From the NCBI GenBank assembly GCA_013298665.1, contig JAAFIK010000015.1:22622-86621 (forward strand): a stretch of DNA of 64,000 nucleotides, given 5' to 3'. This document shows, piece by piece, positions 42,194-51,360 of this stretch. The notes beneath the pieces were generated by a model. It was given only the letters and a program-made list of their open reading frames with translations. It was not told where the DNA came from and searched no databases. How positions within the stretch are numbered: position 1 is the first letter of the stretch; each line of letters opens with the position of its first letter. The stretch is from Chitinophagales bacterium. GTDB taxonomy: Bacteria > Bacteroidota > Bacteroidia > Chitinophagales > Chitinophagaceae. The translations under genes and the position numbers were made by a program.

Positions 42194-43357
42194 ATGAAGA
42201 AAAAAATCGCGTTTATCATCAATACCATGGGGGCGGCAGGAGCGGAAAAGACAGTAGCCACCATCATCAATAATCTCAAGGACGAGTTTGATATACACCT
42301 TATTCTCCTCACCAACTTTATTGAGGTTAAACTTGATGTTGACGATATAACCATCAAAGTGATTGACCGTTCGCCGGTGTACGCTAAAAACCGGATGTTT
42401 GATATACTCAAAATACCAGTGCTGGCACTGCGCCTGAAAAAATACCTCCGGCAGCACGATATACGGCTTTGTCTCTCTTTCCTGAACCGGTCGAACTTCA
42501 TCAATGCTTTTGCCAAGCGGGTGGGATGGAAGGGGAGTACGATCCTCTGTGAGCGTATACATACGTCTTCTCATTATGCGGGTCGCTCGATGGGTGATAA
42601 GCTGGGGCGATACCTGGTTAAAAAATTGTACAATCATGCCGATCTGGTGGTTACGAACTCAGCAGGTATGGCGGAAGACCTGAAGCAGAATTTTGACATC
42701 AGGCGTCCATTGACGGTGCTGTACAATTCAATAGACCTTGAGCAGAACCAGGCAAGGGCGATGGAGCCTGTTGACGATGCATCGTTTGCGCGCTTCAGTT
42801 TTATCCTTGCCGGCCGGTTTCATGGCCAGAAGAACCATGCGCTTTTGCTTGAGGCGGTAAAGGAAATCGCTGAGCTTGACTTCCAGGTGCTTTTGGTGGG
42901 GAAAGGCCCGCTTGAGGGGGAAATGAAGCAATATGCACAGGATCTGGGTATTGCGGATAAGATCGGATTCCTGGGGTTCAAGCCCAATCCGATCAAATAC
43001 ATTTCACGGGCTGATTGTTTTTTAATGACTTCGAATTATGAAGGCTTTCCGAATGTGTTGCTGGAGTCGCTGGCCTGTGGTACGCCGGTGATCAGTACCG
43101 ATTGCCCCACAGGGCCGCGTGAGTTGCTTGACGAAGCGGGATACCGGCCCGATCCTGCTACGAAGGCAGAATACCTCAGGTACGGCATCATTGTACCCCT
43201 GGCCAATAAAATGGTGCTTGCGGAAACCATGAAAAATGTTTTCCTGAAACGGGAAATCCTGACCCGTTATAAACAGGTATCCCAGCAAAGGGCTGCCGAT
43301 TTCAGCATTGCCCGTACCATCAGCCGCTTCCGGGATATTGTTGCACCTTACTTGTAA
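42194..43357 (+). CDS. Glycosyltransferase family 4
   Basis: 387 aa GT-B enzyme. NTMGAAGAEKTVATI at the N-terminus, ILAGRFHGQKNHALLLEAV, and the donor motif NYEGFPNVLLESLACGTPVIST followed by GPRELLD, which is common in GalNAc/galactosyl-type GT4. It is the only glycosyltransferase on the plus strand, directly following membrane protein copy 3. Its end overlaps the convergent epimerase by 10 bp. Confidence 0.9.
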   Translation: MKKKIAFIINTMGAAGAEKTVATIINNLKDEFDIHLILLTNFIEVKLDVDDITIKVIDRSPVYAKNRMFDILKIPVLALRLKKYLRQHDIRLCLSFLNRSNFINAFAKRVGWKGSTILCERIHTSSHYAGRSMGDKLGRYLVKKLYNHADLVVTNSAGMAEDLKQNFDIRRPLTVLYNSIDLEQNQARAMEPVDDASFARFSFILAGRFHGQKNHALLLEAVKEIAELDFQVLLVGKGPLEGEMKQYAQDLGIADKIGFLGFKPNPIKYISRADCFLMTSNYEGFPNVLLESLACGTPVISTDCPTGPRELLDEAGYRPDPATKAEYLRYGIIVPLANKMVLAETMKNVFLKREILTRYKQVSQQRAADFSIARTISRFRDIVAPYL

Positions 43358-44364
43358 TGTTCGCGGTACCAGCGGGTAAACAACGCCAGCCCTTCTTCAA
43401 TTGAAAAAGCTGGGTTGAAGCCATAGTCGGCACTGATGGGTGTTATATCGGCAAACGTAGCATATACATCACCGGGCTGCATGGGTAGCAGCACCGTCTT
43501 CACCTCCCGGTGCAATTGTTTGCCAAGGATATGTATGAAATCAAGCAGTTTTACCGGCTTATTATTGCCAATATTGTAGATGTGATGGTAATAGCCTTCG
43601 GAACCAGGTTCAAGTTTCCGGTCGTTAACGATAGCCATTATGCCATCAATGATGTCGTCGATATAGGTAAAGTCGCGGAGCAGATCCCCCTGGTTGAATA
43701 TGCGGATGGGTTCGCCGGCGAGTATCTTTTGGGTAAAGGAAAAATACGCCATATCAGGTCTGCCCCATGGGCCGTACACGGTAAAAAAGCGAAGCCCGGT
43801 ACAGGGAATATCAAATAAAGCGGCATAAGCGTTGGCCAGTGCTTCATTGGCTTTTTTAGTGGCTGCGTAAAGCGAAACGGGTCTGTCTGTTTTATCACCA
43901 GTGGAAAAAGGCACTTCATTATTGCCATACACGCTTGAGCTGCTGGCGTAAATGAGGTGACAACCTTTTTGCTCACGCATACATTCAAGCAGGTTAAAAA
44001 AGCCGTTGATATTGCTCTGTATGTAAGCACCCGGGTTGTCGATGCTGTGCCGTACGCCGGCTTGTGCAGCGAGGTTGACGACTTTATCGAACCGGTGTTG
44101 TGCAAAAACATCCTGCAATGCCTGTGCGTGGCAAAGGTCTGTTCTGGAAAAACTTAATCGCTGCTGCTGATAGATGGTGCCCGGCAGAATGGCACCGGCA
44201 TTGGGAAATGCAAAGCCCAGTTGATTGAGGCGGTCTGTTTTGAGCTGTATATCATAATAATCGTTCAGGTTATCAATGCCTACTACATCGTGTCCCTCGG
44301 TAAGGAGTCGTTTGGCCAAGTGAAACCCAATAAAACCGGAAACCCCCGTTACGAGAATCTTCAT
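43348..44364 (-). CDS. UDP-glucuronate 4-epimerase-like NAD-dependent epimerase
   Basis: 338 aa extended SDR. GVSGFIGFHLAKRLL, DNLNDYYDIQLKTDRL, the catalytic SSSSVYGNN and YAATKKANE, and TVYGPWGRPDMAYF match the CapI/LpsL-type UDP-GlcA 4-epimerases. The product would be UDP-galacturonate, a possible substrate of the amidotransferases after transfer. Convergent with the GT4 gene. Confidence 0.88.
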   Translation of the reverse strand: MKILVTGVSGFIGFHLAKRLLTEGHDVVGIDNLNDYYDIQLKTDRLNQLGFAFPNAGAILPGTIYQQQRLSFSRTDLCHAQALQDVFAQHRFDKVVNLAAQAGVRHSIDNPGAYIQSNINGFFNLLECMREQKGCHLIYASSSSVYGNNEVPFSTGDKTDRPVSLYAATKKANEALANAYAALFDIPCTGLRFFTVYGPWGRPDMAYFSFTQKILAGEPIRIFNQGDLLRDFTYIDDIIDGIMAIVNDRKLEPGSEGYYHHIYNIGNNKPVKLLDFIHILGKQLHREVKTVLLPMQPGDVYATFADITPISADYGFNPAFSIEEGLALFTRWYREHYK

Positions 44365-44373
44365 ATTACCTGA

Positions 44374-45330
44374 TTATGTTGATCGCTTCCTTTTTTTGTA
44401 TGCATTGGAAATGCGGTGTGTGGTATTGCCCGCGAAAGTAGCAAAAAACAAGGCCCAGTTTCTGAAATCGAAAAAATATTCACGGATGCCCGCCTTAGCC
44501 CAATGGCGGGCGGAAGCAAACTGGCGGATAAAGAACGCTCTTTTAGCCACTTCGAAGTAGATATTGGCACGTTGTATTTTGGCGGCGCCATAGTATTGCG
44601 GGTACCTGGCTACCAGTATATCTGTATAGATCAGGCGGTCGTCTAAATAAGACTTTCCCGCACCAGGCGCTGTTGTATTATTGATGTGCCGGCGATAGCG
44701 GAGGTAAATGCCGTGTACATAGCCTATTTTACCGCGCATAGCGGCTTCAGTATAAAAAAGCCAGTCGCTCACAACGGGGGTACGGGGGTCGAATACGAGA
44801 TCAGCACATTTTACCCTGTCGATCATAAAATTAGAACTGGGAGGTTGGTTTTTTTGGGTAATGATTTTTCTGGCTGGCCCTCCCTGTATAAATTCCTTGC
44901 TTTTGTAAATGAGGATGGTTTTGTTGGTATCTGAGTCAAAAACATCAATGTCTGTGGTACATATGGCACCATCCGGATTTTGCAAAAACCAATTGACCTG
45001 TGCGGTGAGTTTTCCGGGCAGAAATATATCATCGCCACCTGTAAGGCAGAAATACCGGCCTTTGCAACAGGCGAGGCCATTGTTGCAGTTTTGGGTGATG
45101 CCGCCATTTTTTTGGGCAATCACGGGTATCACTTTGCCGGGATAGCGGATGGCATAATCCCGTACAATGTCAGTGGTGCGGTCTGTACTGCAGTCGTCGG
45201 CAACCACGATTTCAAAAGCGGGGTAGTCTTGCGACAAGATGGAATCAATACATGCACCGATAAACTGTTCCTGATTATATGTGATCACCACCACTGAAAC
45301 CAATGGGTGGCTGGCTGCTCCTTCCTTCAT
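44374..45330 (-). CDS. Glycosyltransferase family 2
   Basis: 318 aa GT-A enzyme of the WcaA-like group. VVVITYNQEQFIGACIDSIL, ADDCSTDRTTDIV and LTGGDDIFLPGKL provide the nucleotide- and metal-binding sites. It is unlike the two GlfT-like proteins in the locus. ATG 45330, 13 bp after the methyltransferase stop. Confidence 0.88.
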   Translation of the reverse strand: MKEGAASHPLVSVVVITYNQEQFIGACIDSILSQDYPAFEIVVADDCSTDRTTDIVRDYAIRYPGKVIPVIAQKNGGITQNCNNGLACCKGRYFCLTGGDDIFLPGKLTAQVNWFLQNPDGAICTTDIDVFDSDTNKTILIYKSKEFIQGGPARKIITQKNQPPSSNFMIDRVKCADLVFDPRTPVVSDWLFYTEAAMRGKIGYVHGIYLRYRRHINNTTAPGAGKSYLDDRLIYTDILVARYPQYYGAAKIQRANIYFEVAKRAFFIRQFASARHWAKAGIREYFFDFRNWALFFATFAGNTTHRISNAYKKRKRST

Positions 45331-45343
45331 AATTTTTGCAATA

Positions 45344-46168
45344 CTACTGCAATTTTTTTAACCAAACCTCAATCACGTCGCCCCTGTTGAGCAAATGGCC
45401 GATCCTGTGGAGGAGCATCTGCGGCGACCAGCCCTTTGTCCGGGAGCAGGTACGGATACTGCTGAGTTGGAAGGGGGTGGCTGCGATGAGGTTGCGCATA
45501 TTGCGGATATTGTAAAACCATTCGTGCTCAAAGTAGGCCGTATGGGAATTATTCTGTCTGCCGAGTAATCGTTTGAGGTCGGCGGTAAAGTTGTCGAACT
45601 CATTGGGTACCTCAATGACCAATTGTCCGTTTCCGGCCAGCAGGCGGCAGGCTTCCCGGAGCAGGGTAAGCGGGTTACCCACGTGTTCGAGCACATGGTT
45701 GATGTGGATGAGTGTATAGGTGTCGGCGGGAAGCCGGAGTTGCTCCAGCTCACGGTCAAAACAGGTAAAGCCCTGTTGCCGGAGACCCTCAAAATTGCGC
45801 CTGTCGAGTTCCACGCCATGTGCCTCCCAGCCTTTTGCTGTTGCTATTTGTAAAAAAACGCCGCTGCCGGCTCCGATGTCCAGCACTTTCCTGCCTGGTA
45901 GCCCTGCTGCGGCTTCCAGTCTTTGTTCAAAAACGGGATTGCTTTGTCCGGCTTGTCCGGCCACAAAATGCTCAGACGAGCGTAAGCCTGCAGGTACATC
46001 CTGGTGAATGGTGGCATCGTTGAAAAGGGAGGGTGAGCGGGTAACGATGGCACAGTTGGTACATTGTACAATCATTCGCCTGGATGGGTCAAAATTCTGG
46101 TAGTGGCTGTATCCTTTATACGCGATAAAGTCTGTACTTCCGCAATAACAGGTCCGGGTTTGCATCAT
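45344..46168 (-). CDS. Class I SAM methyltransferase with N-terminal cysteine motif
   Basis: 274 aa from ATG 46168 (or the adjacent ATG 46165). CYCGS and CTNC resemble the zinc-binding N-terminus of the 32640 protein. SAM motif VLDIGAGSGVFLQIA, and INHVLEHVGNPLTLL. A longer frame to 46321 would overlap the flippase and is unlikely. Probably a sugar methyltransferase; target unknown. Confidence 0.83.
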   Translation of the reverse strand: MMQTRTCYCGSTDFIAYKGYSHYQNFDPSRRMIVQCTNCAIVTRSPSLFNDATIHQDVPAGLRSSEHFVAGQAGQSNPVFEQRLEAAAGLPGRKVLDIGAGSGVFLQIATAKGWEAHGVELDRRNFEGLRQQGFTCFDRELEQLRLPADTYTLIHINHVLEHVGNPLTLLREACRLLAGNGQLVIEVPNEFDNFTADLKRLLGRQNNSHTAYFEHEWFYNIRNMRNLIAATPFQLSSIRTCSRTKGWSPQMLLHRIGHLLNRGDVIEVWLKKLQ

Positions 46169-46203
46169 ATCTGTTTTCAAATTTGCTTTGTTGGCATCAT
46201 TTT

Positions 46204-47493
46204 TTACCGGGGCATGGCTTTGTATCTTCTTGCCATCAGCCAGCTTACGAGGATAAAATATAAGGCATAACTCAGGCAGTATGCAATGGCACACCCTTTG
46301 AAGCCGAAGTAATCTGTACAAAAATAAGTGAAGCCGGCAAGAAAAAGCCCAAAAGCGATTTCTGTAATAATCATCTCCTTTGCATATCCTTTAGCCCACA
46401 TGAGGTAACCGACCAGCCAGCCCGAAATCCTGAGGAAATCGCCTGCGAGCTGATAGGGAAACAATTCGCTCATGGGTAAAAAGTCGGGTGAAAACAATAC
46501 CCTTATAATCTGGTGCCGCAGCAGAAACATGACCAGGTTCATGGCCAGTAGTGCCGGTAATACCATTTTACAGGTAGTGGCGATTTCGTGCCTGATCTGC
46601 CGTGCATTGGTTAAGGCGGCCAGTTTGGGCAGGTAATAAACCGAGATGGTAGAAGTGATCAGCAGGAGATAATTGGCTGAGATACGGTTCATTCCCTCCC
46701 AGATGCCGGCATCATTGAGTGAAAACCGCCGGGTAATCATGGCCCTGATGATGAGCTGTACGATGGGGGTTATCAGGGTGGCAACCACGGTCATGAGGGT
46801 GAAGGCAAAGAGTTTCCGGGCGATTGCTTTGTGGATCGTCATGCCCAGCCGCACTTTGTACCATTGTTCTTTCCGGATGAAGAGCCAGGTTACCACGCAA
46901 ATGAGTGTTTGTCCAAGTACAAAAGCCGTCATGGCACCGGTAATGTTAAAGAAATATACCAGGCCAACGGTCAGTAATAATCCTGCCACACTGGTGATGA
47001 TATTGATGGCAACGATTTTTTTAAAATCGTTGTAGCCGTTGAGTATGGCAACCCATAGGGTATGAAAGGCATAGAGTGAGATCGTAAGACCCAGCAGACG
47101 GATGACACCAGTATAAGCCTGTTTACCAAACAGGAGGTTGCTGAACAGGGGTGCGCCGACCAGGCAGGTCAGGCTTACAAGGAGGGCACAAAGGCCAATG
47201 ATGCTACTGGCAGTACGGATCACTTTATCCTGCTCCTGTGCATCGTTATGAAAGCTGGCGATGTATTTGGTAACGCCTACGGTCATGGCTCCGGTGGCAA
47301 TGGCCATGCTGATGCCCATGGCATTACTGAGTTGCCCAAGCGTAGCCACACCTGCAGGTCCCACGAGTACAGCGAGTACTTTGGCCGAAATAAACTGCGA
47401 GGCAATCCGTATGACGGAGGATACTCCCGTCCAGGACGATACTTTTACAATGTCCTTATTGAGGAGGGCTGATATTTTTTTTTTATTGAGCAA
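46204..47493 (-). CDS. Oligosaccharide flippase, Wzx/WzxE-like, flippase 2
   Basis: 429 aa with around twelve transmembrane helices. SSVIRIASQFISAKVLAVLVGP and GVTKYIAS are typical of the Wzx/O-antigen translocase branch. It begins with TTG (47491-47493), followed closely by a run of ten A residues encoding NKKK. The in-frame TAA of the aminotransferase is four codons upstream, so no ATG is available. The position next to FdtB fits export of a repeat unit containing the 3-acetamido sugar. Confidence 0.88.
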   Translation of the reverse strand: MLNKKKISALLNKDIVKVSSWTGVSSVIRIASQFISAKVLAVLVGPAGVATLGQLSNAMGISMAIATGAMTVGVTKYIASFHNDAQEQDKVIRTASSIIGLCALLVSLTCLVGAPLFSNLLFGKQAYTGVIRLLGLTISLYAFHTLWVAILNGYNDFKKIVAINIITSVAGLLLTVGLVYFFNITGAMTAFVLGQTLICVVTWLFIRKEQWYKVRLGMTIHKAIARKLFAFTLMTVVATLITPIVQLIIRAMITRRFSLNDAGIWEGMNRISANYLLLITSTISVYYLPKLAALTNARQIRHEIATTCKMVLPALLAMNLVMFLLRHQIIRVLFSPDFLPMSELFPYQLAGDFLRISGWLVGYLMWAKGYAKEMIITEIAFGLFLAGFTYFCTDYFGFKGCAIAYCLSYALYFILVSWLMARRYKAMPR

Positions 47494-47502
47494 GCGGGAG
47501 CA

Positions 47503-48603
47503 TTAAAAAAATGATTGGATGGCCTCAGCTACGGCTGCGATCTGCGCTTCTTCTAAATAATGTGCCATGGGGAGACTGATTGCGGTATCTGCAATCTGCT
47601 CTGCAATGGGGAAATCGCCTTTCTGATAGCCCAATGCTGCATAGGCTTGCTGCAGGTGGGGGGGTACGGGGTAATGAATCATTGTGCCGATGCCCTTTTG
47701 CCGCAGGTGTTCCTGCAGGGCATCGCGTTGTGCCGTGCGTACCACATACAAGTGATAAACTGAAGTGCATCCTTCGGCGATAACCGGCAAAATAAGATCG
47801 CCCACTCCTGCCAGTACCGCATTATAGCGATCAGCCACCTGTTGCCTGCGCTGGTTTTGCGCATTGAGCAGGGGCAGTTTTACCGAAAGAAAGGCCGCCT
47901 GCATTTCATCAAGCCGCGAATTGACGCCCAGTATCTCGTTGTAATATTTTTGGTGGGAACCGTAATTGCGCAAGGCGGTTACCTTTTCTGCAAGCGCTGC
48001 ATCATCGGTGGTTACTGCACCTGCGTCGCCCAGTGCGCCAAGGTTTTTACCCGGATAAAAGCTTGTGGCATTGATGATGCCCCAGGTAGCGGTGAGCCGG
48101 TTATTGCAGCGGGCACCCTGTGCCTGGGCATTATCTTCCAGTATGGCCAGCCCGTGCCGCTGCGCAACAGCCTGGATCCTGTCCATGGCGGCTGATTGTC
48201 CGTAGAGATGAACCGGCATAATGGCCCTGGTAGCAGGACTTATTTTTTCTTCAATGCGTGATGGATCAATATTGTATGTAAAGGGATCCGGCTCCACCGG
48301 TACGGGGCGGGCACCGGTATAGCTTACGGCCAGCCAGGAAGCGATATAGGTATTGGAGGGCACAATCACTTCATCTCCGGCGCCGATGCCCAGAGCCCGC
48401 AGGCTGAGGATGAGCGCATCCAGCCCGTTGGCTACACCAATGGCATGGCTGACCCCGTTAAAAGCTGCGTAGGCGGCTTCAAACTGCTTTACTTCATTGC
48501 CCAAAATAAACCAACCGGAATCCATTACCCGGTTGTATGCTTCGGTAAAAGCGGCTCTTTGTTCGTTATTGATTCTTTTGATATCCAGGAAATCGACCTT
48601 CAT
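47503..48603 (-). CDS. PLP-dependent aminotransferase, FdtB/QdtB-like
   Basis: 366 aa DegT/DnrJ family. VDFLDIKRINN, SGWFILGNEVKQFE, VGVANGLDAL-like region and the PLP lysine in SFYPGKNLGALGDAG. In Fdt/Qdt pathways this enzyme aminates C3 of dTDP-3-keto-6-deoxyhexose. The gene order FdtA, acetyltransferase, FdtB supports the assignment. ATG 48603. Confidence 0.9.
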   Translation of the reverse strand: MKVDFLDIKRINNEQRAAFTEAYNRVMDSGWFILGNEVKQFEAAYAAFNGVSHAIGVANGLDALILSLRALGIGAGDEVIVPSNTYIASWLAVSYTGARPVPVEPDPFTYNIDPSRIEEKISPATRAIMPVHLYGQSAAMDRIQAVAQRHGLAILEDNAQAQGARCNNRLTATWGIINATSFYPGKNLGALGDAGAVTTDDAALAEKVTALRNYGSHQKYYNEILGVNSRLDEMQAAFLSVKLPLLNAQNQRRQQVADRYNAVLAGVGDLILPVIAEGCTSVYHLYVVRTAQRDALQEHLRQKGIGTMIHYPVPPHLQQAYAALGYQKGDFPIAEQIADTAISLPMAHYLEEAQIAAVAEAIQSFF

Positions 48604-48606
48604 GCG

Positions 48607-49089
48607 CTATAATGTTTCTATGATTTCCCCATCGTCGTTTACCCGGGCAACGGCACGGGCGGGGTTACCCAGTACGAGTGTATAGGCGGCTACATCTTTG
48701 GTAACCACACTGCCTGCACCTATCAGCGCTTTTTCGTGAATAGTGATGCCGCCAAGTATGGTGGCATTGGCACCCAGAGATGCACCCCTGCATACAGTTG
48801 TGCGCTGAAATGCATCGGGGTATTTTTTGGAACGGGGATATTTATCGTTGGTAAAGGTAACATTCGGGCCAACAAAGACATCATCTTCGAGGCGGATGCC
48901 ATCCCACAGGTAAACGCCGCTTTTAACGGTTACACGATCACCGATGTGTACATCATTTTCAATAAAAGTGTGACAGTTGATGTTGCAATTGGCACCAATG
49001 GTTGCTCCGGAGAGGATGACTGCAAACTGCCAGACTGTTGTTCCCGGCCCGATATTGGCGGTTTGCACATCGGCAGTGGGGTGAATCAT
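48607..49089 (-). CDS. Sugar N-acetyltransferase, FdtC/QdtC-like (hexapeptide repeat)
   Basis: 160 aa left-handed beta-helix enzyme: [46 protein letters not shown], and [17 protein letters not shown]. It would acetylate the 3-amino group to finish dTDP-3-acetamido-3,6-dideoxyhexose. The start overlaps the FdtA stop as ATGA. Confidence 0.88.
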   Translation of the reverse strand: MIHPTADVQTANIGPGTTVWQFAVILSGATIGANCNINCHTFIENDVHIGDRVTVKSGVYLWDGIRLEDDVFVGPNVTFTNDKYPRSKKYPDAFQRTTVCRGASLGANATILGGITIHEKALIGAGSVVTKDVAAYTLVLGNPARAVARVNDDGEIIETL

Positions 49090-49493
49090 GCAGTAAGGGC
49101 TTTAAACTGATCGTAATCGCGGATATAATCGGCTTCATCGTACTCCATATTGGCCAGGCAAACCTGCGAGGCATTGGCTGAGTAACGGATGTCGCGCCAG
49201 CACATCCTCGGTATGTAGAGACCAATGTTGGGTCTGTCGAGTGTAAATTCTGTACGGATGCCTTTTGGAGTTTCGATGGTTACCACAATGGTACCCGTGG
49301 TGGCGATGAGTATCTGTTCCAGTTCGTAATGTGCATGTCTTCCACGCTCCACATTTTCAGGGGTATGGTAAGTCCAGTAAACACGCTTTACTTCGAAGGG
49401 AAGCAATTCTTTTTCTGCTACCGAAATAAATCCCAGGTTTTCGCTGCCTATTTTGGGAAACTCAATGATATACGGTATCCTGTTTTCACTCAT
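49086..49493 (-). CDS. dTDP-4-keto-6-deoxyglucose 3,4-ketoisomerase, FdtA/QdtA-like
   Basis: 135 aa cupin. [18 protein letters not shown] region reads [19 protein letters not shown], and [14 protein letters not shown] follows; both are typical of WxcM-like sugar ketoisomerases. It shifts the keto group from C4 to C3. Whether the product is galacto (Fuc3N) or gluco (Qui3N) cannot be decided by eye. It uses the product of RmlB encoded 8 kb away. Confidence 0.92.
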   Translation of the reverse strand: MSENRIPYIIEFPKIGSENLGFISVAEKELLPFEVKRVYWTYHTPENVERGRHAHYELEQILIATTGTIVVTIETPKGIRTEFTLDRPNIGLYIPRMCWRDIRYSANASQVCLANMEYDEADYIRDYDQFKALTA

Positions 49494-49558
49494 AAATAAA
49501 TATTACAAGAATTTTATTCCTGAAGCACCAGTATGCATGTGTTGCAGAAATATATTAC

Positions 49559-49587
49559 TGCCTGGTTTATCTCCGGTAAACCAGGCA
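49559..49587. terminator. Strong stem-loop between MurJ-like and FdtA-like genes
   Basis: Perfect 11-bp arms TGCCTGGTTTA and TAAACCAGGCA with a 7-nt loop, followed by a second imperfect hairpin (about 49588-49612). There is no long U tract on either strand, so it may be a terminator of the MurJ-like gene, an attenuator or an RNA-stability element. Confidence 0.5.
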
Positions 49588-49663
49588 ATTGCAACTGCGC
49601 AAGGCAGTGCAAGTTACAACAGTTAGTAATTTTACCCCCCCAATTTGGCACAAATATACTGGC

Positions 49664-51010
49664 TTATACCTTATTACCGGCTAAAGCAGATTTATTTTGT
49701 AACAAGTGCCGGGCGATGCCTGTAATGGGGGCTCTCAGCCCGGTGCCTGTACCGGATTGGTGTTTTAAATAATATACCTGTACAGAGACGTTCAGCAGCA
49801 TATGAATACTGATGGAAAGTGCCAGTCCTTCTACGCCAAACCGGTTGAATACATAGATCTTCACCGGCAGGTAAAGGGTAAACAGAATAACACTTATCCG
49901 CGTGGGTGTAACGGTATCACCCCGGGCATAAAAAGTGCCGGTGGTGAGCATACCGAGGAGGCTGGCAAACCAGAAGCCAAACAAGAGGACCATGATCAGC
50001 CAGAGCAGGTTGAGGTTGGTGGTATCAAAATGATTGGCCGAAAAAATCAGGCTAAGCAATGGCTTGCCGGCAATGACGAGCAGGAGGTAAAGTATTGATG
50101 ATATACTGAGCAGCAGGTACATCCTTTTTTTGAATGCCGTAAACAATGCCTGGCGGTCTGGTGATGCTGCTTTGATGGAAAGTGAAGGGATGAGTGTATT
50201 GATGAGTACTTTCCCGATAATGTTGCTGCCGATATTGTACAGTTGCTGGGCAAGGTTGAGCAGGGTAAGCTGGCCTGCACTTCCGGTAGAGGTAAAGTGT
50301 CTGTCCATCAGTGCGTCTGTTTTGTAATACATATTGCCTGCCACCAGTGGCCGGAGCCGTTTCCAGGTTTGCCGGATTGCTGCGGAACGGAAATCGGGTA
50401 ATTGGTAAGGGCCGAGTATGCGTATCAGCAGGAGTATCTGCAATAGTACTCGTAGTACTGTTGCCCAGGCGGCGGCATAGATGCCCAGCATACCCGCCAC
50501 AAAGTACAGAAGGGCCAGGGAAAGCAGATTGGCCAGTATGGTGGTATTTTCAATCCGGTAAAAATGTTCGCGTGCGCTTTGTACGGCCCAGAGTACGCTG
50601 AGCAGGGCCGATAATACCATCGTGATCAGTTGTATGCGGGTAAGTTGCAGCGCCATATGGCTTGCTTCACCGGTAAAGCCGGGAAGGAGCAGCCTGATCC
50701 ACCACGCCGAAGTGAGCAGCAATAGTATGGCGATGCTGCCGAAGAAAATACCCACTGCCAGGAAATAGCTCCAGGCTTCCTTACCAAAGCCTTCGCCTTC
50801 GTGCTGTGCAATTATTGGTATCAGTACTTTGGTAAGGGTACCACTCAGTACCAGCAATACAAATTGCGGTAATGCTACTGCCCCAAAAAACGCATCGGAG
50901 GTTTCGCCTACACCGAAGCGGGCAATGATATACCATTGAAATAGAAATTGCAGTAACAGGTTGGCCGCTGCAACCATACCAAGCCCCATATATTTTCTCA
51001 AAGCATTCAT
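49664..51010 (-). CDS. MurJ/MviN-family lipid flippase-like protein, flippase 3
   Basis: 448 aa, about twelve to thirteen helices, MOP superfamily. ANLLLQFLFQWYIIARFGVGETSDAF and LVLSGTLTKVLIPII resemble MurJ-type proteins, including those in exopolysaccharide loci. Whether it flips lipid II or a polysaccharide intermediate is open; the locus context favours the latter. ATG 51010. A minus-strand TAACTTTG box at 51328-51335 would give a leader of about 310 nt. Confidence 0.85.
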   Translation of the reverse strand: MNALRKYMGLGMVAAANLLLQFLFQWYIIARFGVGETSDAFFGAVALPQFVLLVLSGTLTKVLIPIIAQHEGEGFGKEAWSYFLAVGIFFGSIAILLLLTSAWWIRLLLPGFTGEASHMALQLTRIQLITMVLSALLSVLWAVQSAREHFYRIENTTILANLLSLALLYFVAGMLGIYAAAWATVLRVLLQILLLIRILGPYQLPDFRSAAIRQTWKRLRPLVAGNMYYKTDALMDRHFTSTGSAGQLTLLNLAQQLYNIGSNIIGKVLINTLIPSLSIKAASPDRQALFTAFKKRMYLLLSISSILYLLLVIAGKPLLSLIFSANHFDTTNLNLLWLIMVLLFGFWFASLLGMLTTGTFYARGDTVTPTRISVILFTLYLPVKIYVFNRFGVEGLALSISIHMLLNVSVQVYYLKHQSGTGTGLRAPITGIARHLLQNKSALAGNKV

Positions 51011-51360
51011 GCCACTTAATGGGTGTAACCCTTTTTGTTTAGCAATACATTACTAACCTGCTGATGGCGGGAAAAGGGCTGTGTAAAGCACCTTGCAGTA
51101 ATGATCATCATCCTGCATGAGTGCCTGAGCTGTACTCAGACGGGTAAAGTGTGTGAGCGTTTAATGAAGTTGCAGATAAATATATTTTTGCTGTAAGGCA
51201 GAGGCTGCGGACTTGCAAAGCGTTGTCTGGCAACAGAACAAACTTCTTTCAGGGGGATGGCAAATCATCATACAGTAATTTTTAGTTTGTCAGGATCATT
51301 GGTAAAAAACGCTGTTATTGTTTGAGGCAAAGTTAATATTGTTTTGCCAATACACCGGGG
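51011..51360. other. Intergenic region upstream of the MurJ-like gene
   Basis: 350 bp without a recognised gene. It contains minus-strand TAACTTTG (51328-51335) as a candidate promoter and a short GGGTGTAACCC hairpin at about 51018. A long leader with regulatory structure is possible but not shown. Confidence 0.4.

Noticed and set aside
43348..43357. 10-bp overlap between the convergent GT4 and epimerase genes as a frameshift artefact
   Set aside because: Both proteins end at normal family length, so a short convergent overlap is the simpler reading.
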